A stretch of DNA of 64,000 bases from JAGVPT01 sp963827085 (GCA_963827085.1 CAWGZY010000005.1:1-64000), one strand, 5' to 3'. Counted from the first letter of the stretch, positions 42,117 to 51,121 are shown. The notes: generated from the letters alone by a model not told the origin. Numbers and translations: made by a program.

Positions 42117-42500
42117 CTATTTTTTCTTGACCTCGTAATAAGTATAACCCATTTTTGACCATCTTGACAAAACAGATTCTGCGAGAGTATGGTTATTTGA
42201 TTCAATGTGAATGTCATGCTCATGGCAAAAAGTGAACTCTGCATCCAAGGATCTGTCGTACATGATAAAGTCATCGTTACCGAGATGGAATATATCTTCG
42301 GCAATTTTATCTTTAACAAACTTTCTCAACAGAGTTTTATTCATCTGTATCTCTTCGTACATCTTATCGCCAGGGATGTTACAACCAATGCCGAGCATAA
42401 CGCAGGTGTTGTCCTTGGAATGTGAATTGAAGAAGTTCAAAACGAATTCAAGTTCGTTTTGCAGCGCTTCATCTGTAATTATGTGTGTTCGGAATTCCAT
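42117..42500 (-). CDS. Hypothetical protein (C64)
   Basis: A 127-residue soluble acidic protein: FRTHIITDEALQNELEFVLN, NTCVMLGIGCNIPGDKMYEE, DFIMYDRSLDAEFTFCHEHD. It is mainly helical at the ends with a central beta part, and the C-terminus GYTYYEVKKK is basic. The C-x-E-H-D-I-H cluster could bind metal. Not recognised. Confidence 0.6.
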   Translation of the reverse strand: MEFRTHIITDEALQNELEFVLNFFNSHSKDNTCVMLGIGCNIPGDKMYEEIQMNKTLLRKFVKDKIAEDIFHLGNDDFIMYDRSLDAEFTFCHEHDIHIESNNHTLAESVLSRWSKMGYTYYEVKKK

Positions 42501-42510
42501 ATGTTTTGCG

Positions 42511-42662
42511 GGCTAACGGACCGGAGCTAAGCTGCGGCGGCGAAGCGCCGCAGCGACGGTAGCCAGTCCGCGCGTGGCGAGTCATGTCCAATAGTAGCTG
42601 GTCGTTTCGCGCGTGTTAAATCATCGACGGCTGGTTCCGTCAGCTTGAGCGACTGGTTAGGT
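42511..42662 (-). repeat. attC-65
   Basis: 152 bp, class I. Closes C65. Confidence 0.97.
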
Positions 42663-42915
42663 GGCAAAGTCAGTTGGTTAACCTGCATACAGCTTCGCAC
42701 TAAGAATGCTTCGTTTTTGATTGTGCTTATAAACATAGCTCCCAACTATGATTGCCAGGAAAGCTCTCCGTACCAGATAATATCGTTTTATCGCAGTTAT
42801 TGCAATTAGAAAATCTGACTGCTCATAGACTCCATCTTTTAAAAGCCAGATTGATAGACACAACTTGAAAGATCGAAACTACTTCTCGCTTTGCGAACCT
42901 AAGTTTTTCTTTGCC
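42663..42915 (-). repeat. Gene-less cassette C65, family A (mosaic)
   Basis: -35 TTGCAA 42800-42805, -10 TATTAT 42777-42782; the right half switches from the R2/R4 type to R1 after about 20 bp. First of three tandem copies. Confidence 0.74.
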
Positions 42916-43067
42916 ACCTAACGGACCGGAGCTAAGCTGCGGCGGCGAAGCGCCGCAGCGACGGTAGCCAGTCCGCGCGTGGCGAGCCATGTCCGATAGT
43001 AGCTGTTTGTTTCGCGCGTGTTAAATCATCGACGGCTGGTTCCGTCAGCTTGAGCGACTGGTTAGGT
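42916..43067 (-). repeat. attC-66
   Basis: 152 bp, class I. Closes C66. Same as attC-6. Confidence 0.97.
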
Positions 43068-43320
43068 GGCAAAGCCAGTTGGTTAACCTGCATACAGCTT
43101 CGCACTAAGACTGTTTCGTTTTTGATTTTGCTTATAAACATAGCTCCCAACTATGATTGCCTGGTAAGTTTTCCGTACGAGATGATACCATTTTCTTGCT
43201 ACGATTGCAATTAGAATATCCAACTGCTGATAGACTCCATCTTTTAAAAACCAGATTGATAGACACAACTTGAAAGATCGAAACTACTTCTCGCTTTGCG
43301 AACCTAAGTTTTTCTTTGCC
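43068..43320 (-). repeat. Gene-less cassette C66, family A
   Basis: -35 TTGCAA 43205-43210, -10 TATCAT 43182-43187; left part as C6, right half R1. Confidence 0.75.
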
Positions 43321-43472
43321 ACCTAACGGACCGGAGCTAAGCTGCGGCGGCGAAGCGCCGCAGCGACGGTAGCCAGTCCGCGCGTGGCGAGTCATGTCCA
43401 ATAGTAGCTGGTCGTTTCGCGCGTGTTAAATCACCAACGGCTGGTTCCGTCAGCTTGAGCGACTGGTTAGGC
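43321..43472 (-). repeat. attC-67
   Basis: 152 bp, class I. Closes C67. Confidence 0.97.
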
Positions 43473-43723
43473 GGCGAACATGACGGTAAACCAGTACGTC
43501 GTTGCACATTAAGAATGTTCTCGTATTTGATACTGTTTATAAACATAGCTCCCAACTATGATTGCTAGGAAAGCTCTCCGTACCAGATAATATCGTTTTA
43601 TTGCAGTTATTGCAATTAGAAAATCTGACTGCTTATAGATTCATATCTTTGGAGACTCAAATCAAGAGACGAAGCTTGGAAAAGCGAAAATACTTTTTTC
43701 CTAGACAACTTATTTTTTTCGCC
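43473..43723 (-). repeat. Gene-less cassette C67, family A, diverged 3' end
   Basis: -35 TTGCAA 43610-43615, -10 TATTAT 43587-43592; as C21/C54 (R4). Confidence 0.75.
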
Positions 43724-43875
43724 GCCTAACGGACCGGAGCTAAGCTGCGGCGGCGAAGCGCCGCAGCGACGGTAGCCAGTCCGCGCGTGGCGAGTCATGT
43801 CCAATAGTAGCTGGTCGTTTCGCGCGTGTTAAATCACCAACGGCTGGTTCCGTCAGCTTGAGCGACTGGTTAGGT
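43724..43875 (-). repeat. attC-68
   Basis: 152 bp, class I. Closes C68; edges match over 12 bp. Confidence 0.97.
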
Positions 43876-43884
43876 GGCGGCGGA

Positions 43885-44298
43885 TTATTTGCTCTTGTCA
43901 ACAGAATATTTGCCGCCGCCATATTGTATCAATAATAACAATAGAATTGTCATTGCAAAATCGGTACGATATTCATGCGCAAATATCCAAAACCCTTTTT
44001 CTACCAGCAAAGGATATTTTGTCGTTACAAAAGCAGTTGCCATAATGATAAGAAGTGGGATTGATGCTATTCGAGTTAAGTAGCCAAATAGGACAAGAAT
44101 TCCACAGATTATTTCAAAACACGCTGTAAACGAAGCCCAAAATTGAGGACTAGTGAAGCCTATTTTAGCAAATCTTCCAGTTCCGAGCAATTCAGGAAGG
44201 ATGAATTTCTGGATGCCTTCAGAAAGAAAAATCAACCCGACGATAATGCGCGGAAGCAACATCGGAACATTTTCTGTTCTCACAAATCGTTTTATCAT
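43885..44298 (-). CDS. DoxX-family membrane protein (C68)
   Basis: A 137-residue DoxX protein with four membrane segments. Signature elements are LPRIIVGLIFLSEGIQKFI, PQFWASFTACFEIICGILVL, LTRIASIPLLIIMATAFVTT and FAMTILLLLLIQYGGGKYSV (the last is the typical 'G-G-G/G-x-x-S-x-D' ending). DoxX proteins are linked to redox or thiol stress and to quinone chemistry; a precise role is not implied. Confidence 0.9.
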   Translation of the reverse strand: MIKRFVRTENVPMLLPRIIVGLIFLSEGIQKFILPELLGTGRFAKIGFTSPQFWASFTACFEIICGILVLFGYLTRIASIPLLIIMATAFVTTKYPLLVEKGFWIFAHEYRTDFAMTILLLLLIQYGGGKYSVDKSK

Positions 44299-44347
44299 AG
44301 GATGAACCTTTTTATTATGCTAATTCGCAATAAGGTATGGTTCCGCC

Positions 44348-44499
44348 ACCTAACGGACCGGAGCTAAGCTGCGGCGGCGGAGCGCCGCAGCGACAGTAGC
44401 CATTCCGCGCGTGGCGAGTCATGTCCGATAGTAGCTGGTTGTTTCGCGCGTGTTAAATCATCGACGGCTGGTTCCGTCAGCTTGAGCGACTGGTTAGGG
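44348..44499 (-). repeat. attC-69
   Basis: 152 bp, class I. Closes C69; edges match over 14 bp. Confidence 0.97.
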
Positions 44500-44519
44500 C
44501 GCAAACCTGTAATGAGTTT

Positions 44520-44837
44520 CTAAAACTTCATTTCTGCTCTGACTTCATAATGTTGCGAACGTGCGTCGAATTTCGAAAGCAATGTTCTCGCTTTTGGAGG
44601 AACGACCGCAACTTCATAGTCTTTGCCTGCGAATGTACGCACTGCATCGATTGATTCAAACCACATTACTGTAATAAACTGGACTTCAGAATCGACATTA
44701 CGGCGAAAAAGCTGAATTCCTTTGTAGCCGACCATCTGACGATCTTTTATACCGATGAAGATTTCGGACTTGAGAAGTGCTTCATAAGCGTCAGCATTTG
44801 CTGTTGTGGTGTAACCATGCCAAATTCGACTTATCAT
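44520..44837 (-). CDS. ABM-domain (antibiotic biosynthesis monooxygenase-like) protein (C69)
   Basis: A 105-residue ferredoxin-like dimer-type protein: MISRIWHGYTTTANADAYEA, IKDRQMVGYKGIQLFRRNVD, QFITVMWFESIDAVRTFAG, EVAVVPPKARTLLSKFDARS, HYEV. AGAGGT precedes ATG 44837. Close relatives are annotated as ABM-domain proteins; some degrade haem or oxidise quinones, but many have no known activity. Confidence 0.85.
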   Translation of the reverse strand: MISRIWHGYTTTANADAYEALLKSEIFIGIKDRQMVGYKGIQLFRRNVDSEVQFITVMWFESIDAVRTFAGKDYEVAVVPPKARTLLSKFDARSQHYEVRAEMKF

Positions 44838-44897
44838 GATTGTACCTCTTTTATAATATTGCAATTATATTGACTGAATGTTAGATGGATGTTTGCG

Positions 44898-45049
44898 CCC
44901 TAACGGATCGGAGCTAAGCTGCGGCGGCGAAGCGCCGCAGCGACGGTAGCCAGTCCGCGCGTGGCGAGTCATGTCCGATAGTAACTGGTTGTTTCGCGCG
45001 TGTTAAATCATCGACGGCTGGTTCCGTCAGCTTGAGCGACTGGTTAGGC
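44898..45049 (-). repeat. attC-70
   Basis: 152 bp, class I (GGATCGGAGC). Closes C70. Confidence 0.97.
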
Positions 45050-45273
45050 GGCGATAAGTGCATGTTGATAAGAACGCGCTTTCGTACTGACTCTATTATA
45101 TTAGAAACTATCTTTAAGAATGCAATACCAAGCTTTTGGTTTTATATAAAGCGAGCGTATTTAGTGAATGCGATGTCTGAAAGAGGAGTCGTTTGTAGAA
45201 AAACCGGATGACTGCTTGTAGGTTAATTCTTTTAACTCCTCCTTTTTTTCTTTTGCTACAAATTGCTTTCGCC
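45050..45273 (-). repeat. Gene-less cassette C70, family B
   Basis: TATAAT at 45095-45100. The dyad loses one base (CCAAGCTTTTGGTTTT). Confidence 0.7.
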
Positions 45274-45425
45274 GCCTAACGGACCGGAGCTAAGCTGCGG
45301 CGGCGAAGCGCCGCAGCGACGGAATCCAGTCCGCGCGTGGCGATCCACGTCCAATAGTAGCTGGTCGTTTCGCGCGCATTGAATCATCGACGGCTACTTC
45401 CGTCAGCTTGAGCGACTGGTTAGGC
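45274..45425 (-). repeat. attC-71
   Basis: 152 bp, class I. Closes C71; edges match over 13 bp. Confidence 0.97.
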
Positions 45426-45470
45426 GGCAGAGATTTAATAAAGTTGATGATCATACCTAATTTATGAGCA

Positions 45471-45869
45471 TTATCTTTTTTGTCTACGGATTAGAATGAT
45501 GACTAACTTCTGCCGCTGAATGATACTACCCAAAAAGTATGCGATAGAAGGAATCAATAATAATTGAGAAGAATATTGTATGACAACGTTACCAATGAAT
45601 ATTGCTCGGACCATCAAGAATGAAAACGTAAAAGTGATAATACCGTGCCAAGCTATATTTTTCCGGGCACGTTCTACGACATTTTGAATCGTACCTTTAG
45701 CAGTCCACTTTTCTGTCCCTTTTTTTGTGACCCAATGCCTGAGCGCTCTAATATTTAATTTCTGCCAACACCTCAGTTCCGCTATCGTGGCGGGTAAGTA
45801 CATTATTGGAAACGACACGACCGCCAATATTATGCAAATAAGCGATGGTATTAAGAGCAGAGATTGCAT
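45471..45869 (-). CDS. Membrane protein, unknown (C71)
   Basis: A 132-residue protein with hydrophobic segments at about residues 2-27, 74-95 and 98-115, and a basic central loop (RALRHWVTKKGTEKWTAKGT). It ends in RRQKR. An all-AT region 45426-45470 separates it from attC-71. Not recognised. Confidence 0.6.
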   Translation of the reverse strand: MQSLLLIPSLICIILAVVSFPIMYLPATIAELRCWQKLNIRALRHWVTKKGTEKWTAKGTIQNVVERARKNIAWHGIITFTFSFLMVRAIFIGNVVIQYSSQLLLIPSIAYFLGSIIQRQKLVIILIRRQKR

Positions 45870-45904
45870 TATGATTTACACTTCGGGACGATGCTTTTTC
45901 TGCC

Positions 45905-46057
45905 GCCTAACGGACCGGAGCTAAGCTGCGGCGGCGAACAGCCGCCGCAAGGTAGTTCGTTGCGCGGACGTGCCGGTCAGATGCTCTTAAGTCCGTCCAA
46001 CAACGCGCGGCGAAATCGTCGACGGCTGGTTCCGTCAGCTTGAGCGACTGGTTAGGT
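45905..46057 (-). repeat. attC-72 (class II)
   Basis: 153 bp. Closes C72. Copy of attC-37. Confidence 0.96.
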
Positions 46058-46070
46058 TGCAAAACAGAGA

Positions 46071-46805
46071 TCAGTATATTGTTTTGGTTGAGTCTAAAAG
46101 ATGTTGAATGCTTAATCTCTTAGATTGGTTTCTATAATATTGAAATAATAATGTATCCCTTGTCGAGAGGCTATCAAATATAAATTTGCCGTGCTGATCA
46201 GTCGCGATAACTCTTTTGGCGCCAACGAGGATAACATTGACTCCTTTGAGACGCCACTGTGTGGGGGCGGAGTCACAAACTATTCCTTCGCAGGTAAAAT
46301 AATTATTTATATCGGACTTTGAAATATCAGTAATAATTATTTGCATAGGTGGCTGGGAGATTGGACCGTAGCTTATCACTATTCTCCTCCCAGCAATGAC
46401 GGTGTCAGCCAGTTCAAAATCGATGACTGTTAATTGGTTTTCGCGAAGCTTTATATTGCTCAGAACAGCCGTTTTATATCCGATAGTGTCTACAAGACCG
46501 ATATCGCTTGCCCGAAAGGTATATGTTCCCGGCAAAATACCCAATATCTGATATTCTCCATCCAAATCAGTCGCTTGCCCGAAAGATGTGTTAGCGACCA
46601 AAATGTTCACGCCGGGCATGGGTTCTTTATTTTTGGCGTCAACGACCTTGCCGACGATTGCCGCACGTCCGTTCAAAGGAATATCGTAATGAGTTGAGTG
46701 AATAATGCCTTTTGACTGTGCGATATCTTGAGTGGTGAAACCTCCAAGCAGAAGTAAGATGGTCAGCAAAGAGATAGCGCGATTAGATTTGTATTTTTTT
46801 GTCAT
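46071..46805 (-). CDS. Exported carboxypeptidase-regulatory-like protein, copy 2 (C72)
   Basis: Same 244-residue sequence as the protein at 24677-25411, with no difference seen. The identity extends through attC-72 on the left but stops at the R' box on the right, where attC-73 replaces attC-38. The absence of divergence points to a recent cassette-level duplication. Confidence 0.78.
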   Translation of the reverse strand: MTKKYKSNRAISLLTILLLLGGFTTQDIAQSKGIIHSTHYDIPLNGRAAIVGKVVDAKNKEPMPGVNILVANTSFGQATDLDGEYQILGILPGTYTFRASDIGLVDTIGYKTAVLSNIKLRENQLTVIDFELADTVIAGRRIVISYGPISQPPMQIIITDISKSDINNYFTCEGIVCDSAPTQWRLKGVNVILVGAKRVIATDQHGKFIFDSLSTRDTLLFQYYRNQSKRLSIQHLLDSTKTIY

Positions 46806-46831
46806 TGGAGTAATCGAGATGTTTGTTTGCA

Positions 46832-46983
46832 ACCTAACGGGCCGCAGCTAAGCTGCGGCGGCGAAGCGCCGCAGCGACGGTAGCCAGTCCGCGCGTGGCG
46901 AGTCATGTCCAATAGTAGCTGGTCGTTTCGCGCGCATAAAATCATCGACGGCTACTTCCGTCAGCTTGAGCGACTGGTTAGGT
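46832..46983 (-). repeat. attC-73
   Basis: 152 bp, class I core, but the left L box reads GGGCCGCAGC. Closes C73. Confidence 0.96.
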
Positions 46984-47236
46984 GGCAAAGTCAGTTGGTT
47001 AACCTGCATACAGCTTCGCACCAAGAATGCTTCGTTTTTGATTTTGCTTATAAACATAGCTCCCAACTATGATTGCCTGGTAAGTTTTCCGTACGAGATG
47101 ATACCATTTTCTTGCTGTGATTGCAATTAGAATATCCAACTGCTCATAGACTCCATCTTTTAAAAGCCAGATTGATAGACAGAACTTAAAAGATCGAAAC
47201 TATTCCTCTCTTTGCGAACCTAAGTTTTTCTTTGCC
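46984..47236 (-). repeat. Gene-less cassette C73, family A
   Basis: -35 TTGCAA 47121-47126, -10 TATCAT 47098-47103; right half R1. Confidence 0.75.
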
Positions 47237-47385
47237 ACCTAACGAACCGCGGCTAAGCTGCGGCGACGTGCAGCCAGTTCCATGTAGACTATACGCGCGG
47301 CAGACTTCGCCTTTCCCTTAAAAATCTTTTGGCGCGCGGCGAAAAGCTGACGGCTGTTTCCGTCAGCTTGAGCCGCTGGTTAGGT
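47237..47385 (-). repeat. attC-74 (class III)
   Basis: 149 bp. Coordinated L-box change as in attC-38 (CCGCGGCTAAGC / GCTTGAGCCGCTGG). Contains the AAGCTGACGG/CCGTCAGCTT hairpin. Closes C74; edges match over 14 bp. Confidence 0.95.
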
Positions 47386-47407
47386 GGCAACGTTTATTAT
47401 TTAAAAA

Positions 47408-47767
47408 CTATTTACGTGGCACTTGTGCCCAAAAATCCAGCTCTCGAACAACATACTCAGCCACTGCTTCTTCAAGTGAACTGAAATATAAATGTAATTT
47501 TGGATCTTTTATTGTGCCGATCTCTCCGGTGTGAAGGATGTACCAACCACCAGCTGTCCTTTTATCATTCGAATATGAGATCCATTCATCGACAAAAGAT
47601 CGCGTTTCGTGGATTAGAGGGAGTAGATCATTGGGTCCAAATTGCAACCTGTTATTGATATAATTGGTGCGCTCCAATGCGGTGCGCAATGATATTCCTT
47701 CGCCCCTCATCGAAGTATCATGGCCAACTCGAAGTATATCAATTAGTATGGATTTGTCTATTGGCAT
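47408..47767 (-). CDS. Hypothetical protein (C74)
   Basis: A 119-residue soluble protein from ATG 47767 (a GTG in the attC edge is rejected). Helical N-terminus (DKSILIDILRVGHDTSMRGE, ISLRTALERTNYINNRLQFG), a central strand GGWYILHTGEIG and an acidic helix YFSSLEEAVAEYVVREL. The size and acidic helix resemble small immunity-type proteins, but I cannot place it. Confidence 0.58.
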   Translation of the reverse strand: MPIDKSILIDILRVGHDTSMRGEGISLRTALERTNYINNRLQFGPNDLLPLIHETRSFVDEWISYSNDKRTAGGWYILHTGEIGTIKDPKLHLYFSSLEEAVAEYVVRELDFWAQVPRK

Positions 47768-47777
47768 ATTCGTTGCC

Positions 47778-47930
47778 ACCTAACGAACCGGAGCTAAGCT
47801 GCGGCGGCGAAGCGCCGCAGCGACGGTAGCCAGTCCGCGCGTGGCGAGTCATGTCCAACAAGTAGCTGTTTGTTTCGCGCGCGTTGAATCATCGACGGCT
47901 ACTTCCGTCAGCTTGAGCGACTGGTTAGGC
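47778..47930 (-). repeat. attC-75
   Basis: 153 bp, class I. Closes C75. Confidence 0.97.
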
Positions 47931-48152
47931 GGCGATAAGTGCATGTTGATAAGAACGCGCTTTCGTACTGACTCTATTATATTAGAAACTATCTCCAAGA
48001 ATATAATACCAAGCTTTTAGTATTCGCTAAAGTGAGCGTATTTAGTGAGTGCATTGTCTGAAAGAGGAGTCGTTTGTAGAAAAAACAAATGACTGCTTGT
48101 AGGTCAATTCTTTTAACTCCTCTTTTTTTTCTTTGCACAAATTGCTTTCGCC
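47931..48152 (-). repeat. Gene-less cassette C75, family B
   Basis: TATAAT at 47976-47981; -35 region weak (ATTATA), dyad imperfect (TACCAA...TTAGTA). Confidence 0.7.
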
Positions 48153-48304
48153 GCCTAACGGACCGGAGCTAAGCTGCGGCGGCGAAGCGCCGCAGCGACG
48201 GTAGCCTGTCCGCGCGTGGCGAGTCATGTCCAATAGTAGCTGGTCGTTTCGCGCGCATTGAATCGTCGACGGCTACTTCCGTCAGCTTGAGCGACTGGTT
48301 AGCC
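48153..48304 (-). repeat. attC-76
   Basis: 152 bp, class I. Closes C76; R'' supplies the antitoxin stop; edges match over 13 bp. Confidence 0.97.
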
Positions 48305-48586
48305 CGCAGACACGCTTTTTTTCGAAATTGCAAACTCCTCGTTCACTTTTTCAGCCAACAAAATCTTAAGCATGGATTGATAGGGAACATCCTTCTTATT
48401 TGCTAAGACTTTTATCCCTTCTACCAACGATTCCGGTAATCGTATAGAGATAGTACGAGTGCTCGGCTTCAAATTTGGGAAAACAGTCAACTGTAATTTC
48501 TTGGGATCGAAGTAATCCAGTGGGCTATGTTTGGCCCAAAATTTCCTCTCCTCATCTTCCGATTTAAATTTTGGAAGTTTCTTCAT
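48299..48586 (-). CDS. brnA: BrnA/CopG-type antitoxin (C76)
   Basis: A 95-residue antitoxin, 23-bp overlap with brnT. LPKFKSEDEERKFWAKHSPL is the toxin-binding arm; RTISIRLPESLVEGIKVLAN and DVPYQSMLKILLAEKV form the RHH DNA-binding part. It ends KSVSAG with TAA in the R'' box. Clear homologue of the C44 antitoxin, but the DNA has diverged, so this is not a recent copy. Confidence 0.86.
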   Translation of the reverse strand: MKKLPKFKSEDEERKFWAKHSPLDYFDPKKLQLTVFPNLKPSTRTISIRLPESLVEGIKVLANKKDVPYQSMLKILLAEKVNEEFAISKKSVSAG

Positions 48587-48869
48587 GGTATATCTTCCTT
48601 TCCTTCTTGTTCATATCTCTAGCTGAGATCACTCTGATCTTCTTCTGTCTGATGGTAAAAACGATTGTGAGTAGCCGATTTGCCTGACTACGGCCAAATG
48701 CGAAAAAACGTTCCTCATGTTCCGAATGTTTTATGTCTGGAAATAAGTATAAAGGGAAATTCAGAAACACTTCTTCACATTCCCACCATTCTACGTTATG
48801 CGATTTCTTACTCTTGTCTTCATTTCCTTTATCCCAAACAAACTCGATAATTTCTGGCAGTATTTGCAT
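48564..48869 (-). CDS. brnT: BrnT toxin (C76)
   Basis: A 101-residue RNase toxin: IIEFVWDKGNEDKSKKSHNV, CEEVFLNFPLYLFPDIKHSE, EERFFAFGRSQANRLLTIVF, KIRVISARDMNKKERKIYH. Active-site framework R-x-I-S-A-R-x-x-x-x-x-E-R-x-x-Y intact. AGGAAAACG precedes ATG 48869, so unlike C44 this copy has a conventional leader. Confidence 0.88.
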   Translation of the reverse strand: MQILPEIIEFVWDKGNEDKSKKSHNVEWWECEEVFLNFPLYLFPDIKHSEHEERFFAFGRSQANRLLTIVFTIRQKKIRVISARDMNKKERKIYHEETSKI

Positions 48870-48881
48870 CGTTTTCCTGTT

Positions 48882-48910
48882 TGTATATTGGAAACATATA
48901 CATTTTCTAA
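48882..48910 (-). promoter_or_regulatory. Promoter of C76 BrnT/BrnA
   Basis: Minus strand: TTAGAA (48910-48905), 17-bp spacer, TATACA (48887-48882). The dyad TGTATA...TATACA covers the -10 box. Confidence 0.58.
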
Positions 48911-48934
48911 TCTAAACGCAAGGCTTTTTCTGCG

Positions 48935-49086
48935 GGCTAACGGACCGGAGCTAAGCTGCGGCGGCGAAGCGCCGCAGCGACGGTAGCCATTCCGCGCGTG
49001 GCGAGTCATGTCCGATAGTAGCTGGCTGTTTCGCGCGTGTTAAATCATCGACGGCTGGTTCCGTCAGCTTGAGCGACTGGTTAGGC
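48935..49086 (-). repeat. attC-77
   Basis: 152 bp, class I. Closes C77. Confidence 0.97.
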
Positions 49087-49308
49087 GGCGAAAAGTGCAT
49101 TTTGATAAGAACGCGCTTTCGTACTGACTCTATTATATTAGAAACTATCTTTAAGAATGCAATACCAAGCTTTTGGTATTTGATAAAATGAGCGTATTTA
49201 GTGAGTGCGTTGTCTGAAAGAGGAGTCGTTTGGAGAAAAACCAAATGACTGCTTGTAGGTTAATTCTTTTAACTCCTCTTTTTTTTCTTTGCACAAATTG
49301 CTTTCGCC
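49087..49308 (-). repeat. Gene-less cassette C77, family B
   Basis: TATAAT at 49132-49137; perfect dyad AATACCAA...TTGGTATT. Confidence 0.72.
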
Positions 49309-49460
49309 GCCTAACGGACCGGAGCTAAGCTGCGGCGGCGAAGCGCCGCAGCGACGGTAGCCTGTCCGCGCGTGGCGAGTCATGTCCAATAGTAGCCGTT
49401 TGTTTCGCGCGTGTTAAATCATCGACGGCTGGTTCCGTCAGCTTGAGCGACTGGTTAGGC
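49309..49460 (-). repeat. attC-78
   Basis: 152 bp, class I. Closes C78. Confidence 0.97.
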
Positions 49461-49681
49461 GGCGATAAGTGCATGTTGATGAGAACACGCTTTCGTACTG
49501 ACTGTATTATATTAGAAACTATCTCCAAGAATGTCATACCAAGCTTTTGGTATTTGATAAAGTGACCGTATTTAGTGAGTGCGTTGTCTGAAAGAGGAGT
49601 CGTTTGTAGAAAAACCGGATGACTGCTTGTAGACCAATTCTTTTAACTCCTTCTTTTTTTTTGTTACAAATTGCTTTAGCC
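49461..49681 (-). repeat. Gene-less cassette C78, family B
   Basis: TATAAT at 49506-49511; -35 region ATGACA. In tandem with C77. Confidence 0.72.
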
Positions 49682-49833
49682 GCCTAACGGACCGGAGCTA
49701 AGCTGCGGCGGCGAAGCGCCGCAGCGACGGTAGCCAGTCCGCGCGAGACGAGTCCTGTCCGATAGTAGCTGTTTGTTTCGCGCGTGTTAAATCATCGACG
49801 GCTGGTTCCGTCAGCTTGAGCGACTGGTTAGGT
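49682..49833 (-). repeat. attC-79
   Basis: 152 bp, class I. Closes C79; its R'' box supplies the C79 stop. Confidence 0.97.
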
Positions 49834-50742
49834 TGCGCCAGATTTTCCTCTTCTCCTTTTTGTCCTATGAGCAATTTCTGGAACAGCAGGACCAGGGGAA
49901 ATGATCGTTGTTACTTTTGCATCTAACTTTTGAAGAAGGCTCGAAACTGGCACTTGTTTCTCCTTGCTTTCTTGGATCAATTTATAGATTTCATCGCTGC
50001 TGATAGTTTTGCCTGGCCCTGCTTCTACGATAGTATTGAATTGATAAATAGCTTTCTCTTCATCATGAGTTGGTGTTGAATGGTTAACGATGTCTTCCGG
50101 ACTAATACTATTTAAAGCAACTTGCATCCCTTCCCCGAATGGAAATCTATGCTCGATTTTGTCTGATTGGTCCATCATCATTTCCAAAGCAATAATATCA
50201 CGCTCCATCAATGGAACGTGGAATTCCCCAAACCTTATAAATGGCTTTTTATTGATTCTCATTTGGAAGTGATAATGCGGTGTTTTCCCAATGAATTTAT
50301 CACGATGTCCTTGATAATCACTCTTGGAACAAGAGAATGACCATTCAAGATTCTTATATTTTATTGTATTATCGATAATTTTACTTGAATCCATCTCTTC
50401 AGCCAAGTCGTTAATATTTCCAAAATCTTTTTCTGCATTAGCAATCCACCGAAGAAAAGATTGGATGTTAGTGTAAGAATATTTTTGATAGATATAAGGG
50501 AAACTCCTTTTGTCAAAACCTTTAGGGTTTAAAAGCCAATGCAAGCAGACTTTTGTTCTTTCAAAAATATCAAATGAGAGACCACATATAAAGCAAATGT
50601 TTTCTTTATTTCCCTTTATGAATAATTCATGTTGCTGAACGGAATCCTCATGTTCTTTTTTATTGATTGCATTAATTCGTTCTTCAGAGAGTGAAGAAAG
50701 AAAGTTCTTAAAACTATCATATGTCGTTTTGTGAATATTCAT
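49828..50742 (-). CDS. Cys/His cluster protein, unknown (C79)
   Basis: A 304-residue soluble protein from ATG 50742. A candidate zinc cluster lies at residues 47-70 (ICFICGLSFDIFERTKVCLH). A middle domain contains NLEWSFSCSKSDYQGHRDKF, TPHYHFQMRINKKPFIRFGE and FHVPLMERDIIALEMMMDQS. The tail is basic (RTKRRRGKSG) and its stop is TAA in the R'' box. The H-Y-H-F-x-M-R and E-F-H segments could form a metal or catalytic site. One of the largest soluble cassette proteins here; no family recognised. Confidence 0.65.
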   Translation of the reverse strand: MNIHKTTYDSFKNFLSSLSEERINAINKKEHEDSVQQHELFIKGNKENICFICGLSFDIFERTKVCLHWLLNPKGFDKRSFPYIYQKYSYTNIQSFLRWIANAEKDFGNINDLAEEMDSSKIIDNTIKYKNLEWSFSCSKSDYQGHRDKFIGKTPHYHFQMRINKKPFIRFGEFHVPLMERDIIALEMMMDQSDKIEHRFPFGEGMQVALNSISPEDIVNHSTPTHDEEKAIYQFNTIVEAGPGKTISSDEIYKLIQESKEKQVPVSSLLQKLDAKVTTIISPGPAVPEIAHRTKRRRGKSGAT

Positions 50743-50747
50743 GCGCA

Positions 50748-50899
50748 ACCTAACGAACCGGAGCTAAGCTGCGGCGGCGAAGCGCCGCAGCGACAGAATC
50801 CAGTCCGCGCGTGGCGATCCACGTCCAATAGTAGCTGGTTGTTTCGCGCGTGTTAAATCACCAACGGCTGGTTCCGTCAGCTTGAGCGACTGGTTAGGC
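50748..50899 (-). repeat. attC-80
   Basis: 152 bp, class I. Closes C80. Confidence 0.97.
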
Positions 50900-51121
50900 G
50901 GCGATAAGTGTATGTTGATAAGAACGCGCTTTCGTACTGACTCTATTATATTAGAAACTATCTCCAAGAATGTCATACCAAGCTTTTGGTATTTGATAAA
51001 GTGACCGTATTTAGTGAATGCGTTGTCTGAAAGAGGAGTCGTATGTAGAAAAACCAAATGACTGCTTGTAGGTTAATTCTTTTAACTCCTCCTTTTTTCT
51101 TTGCTACAACTTGCTTTCGCC
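50900..51121 (-). repeat. Gene-less cassette C80, family B
   Basis: TATAAT at 50945-50950; -35 region ATGACA; dyad intact. Would read into C79. Confidence 0.72.
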
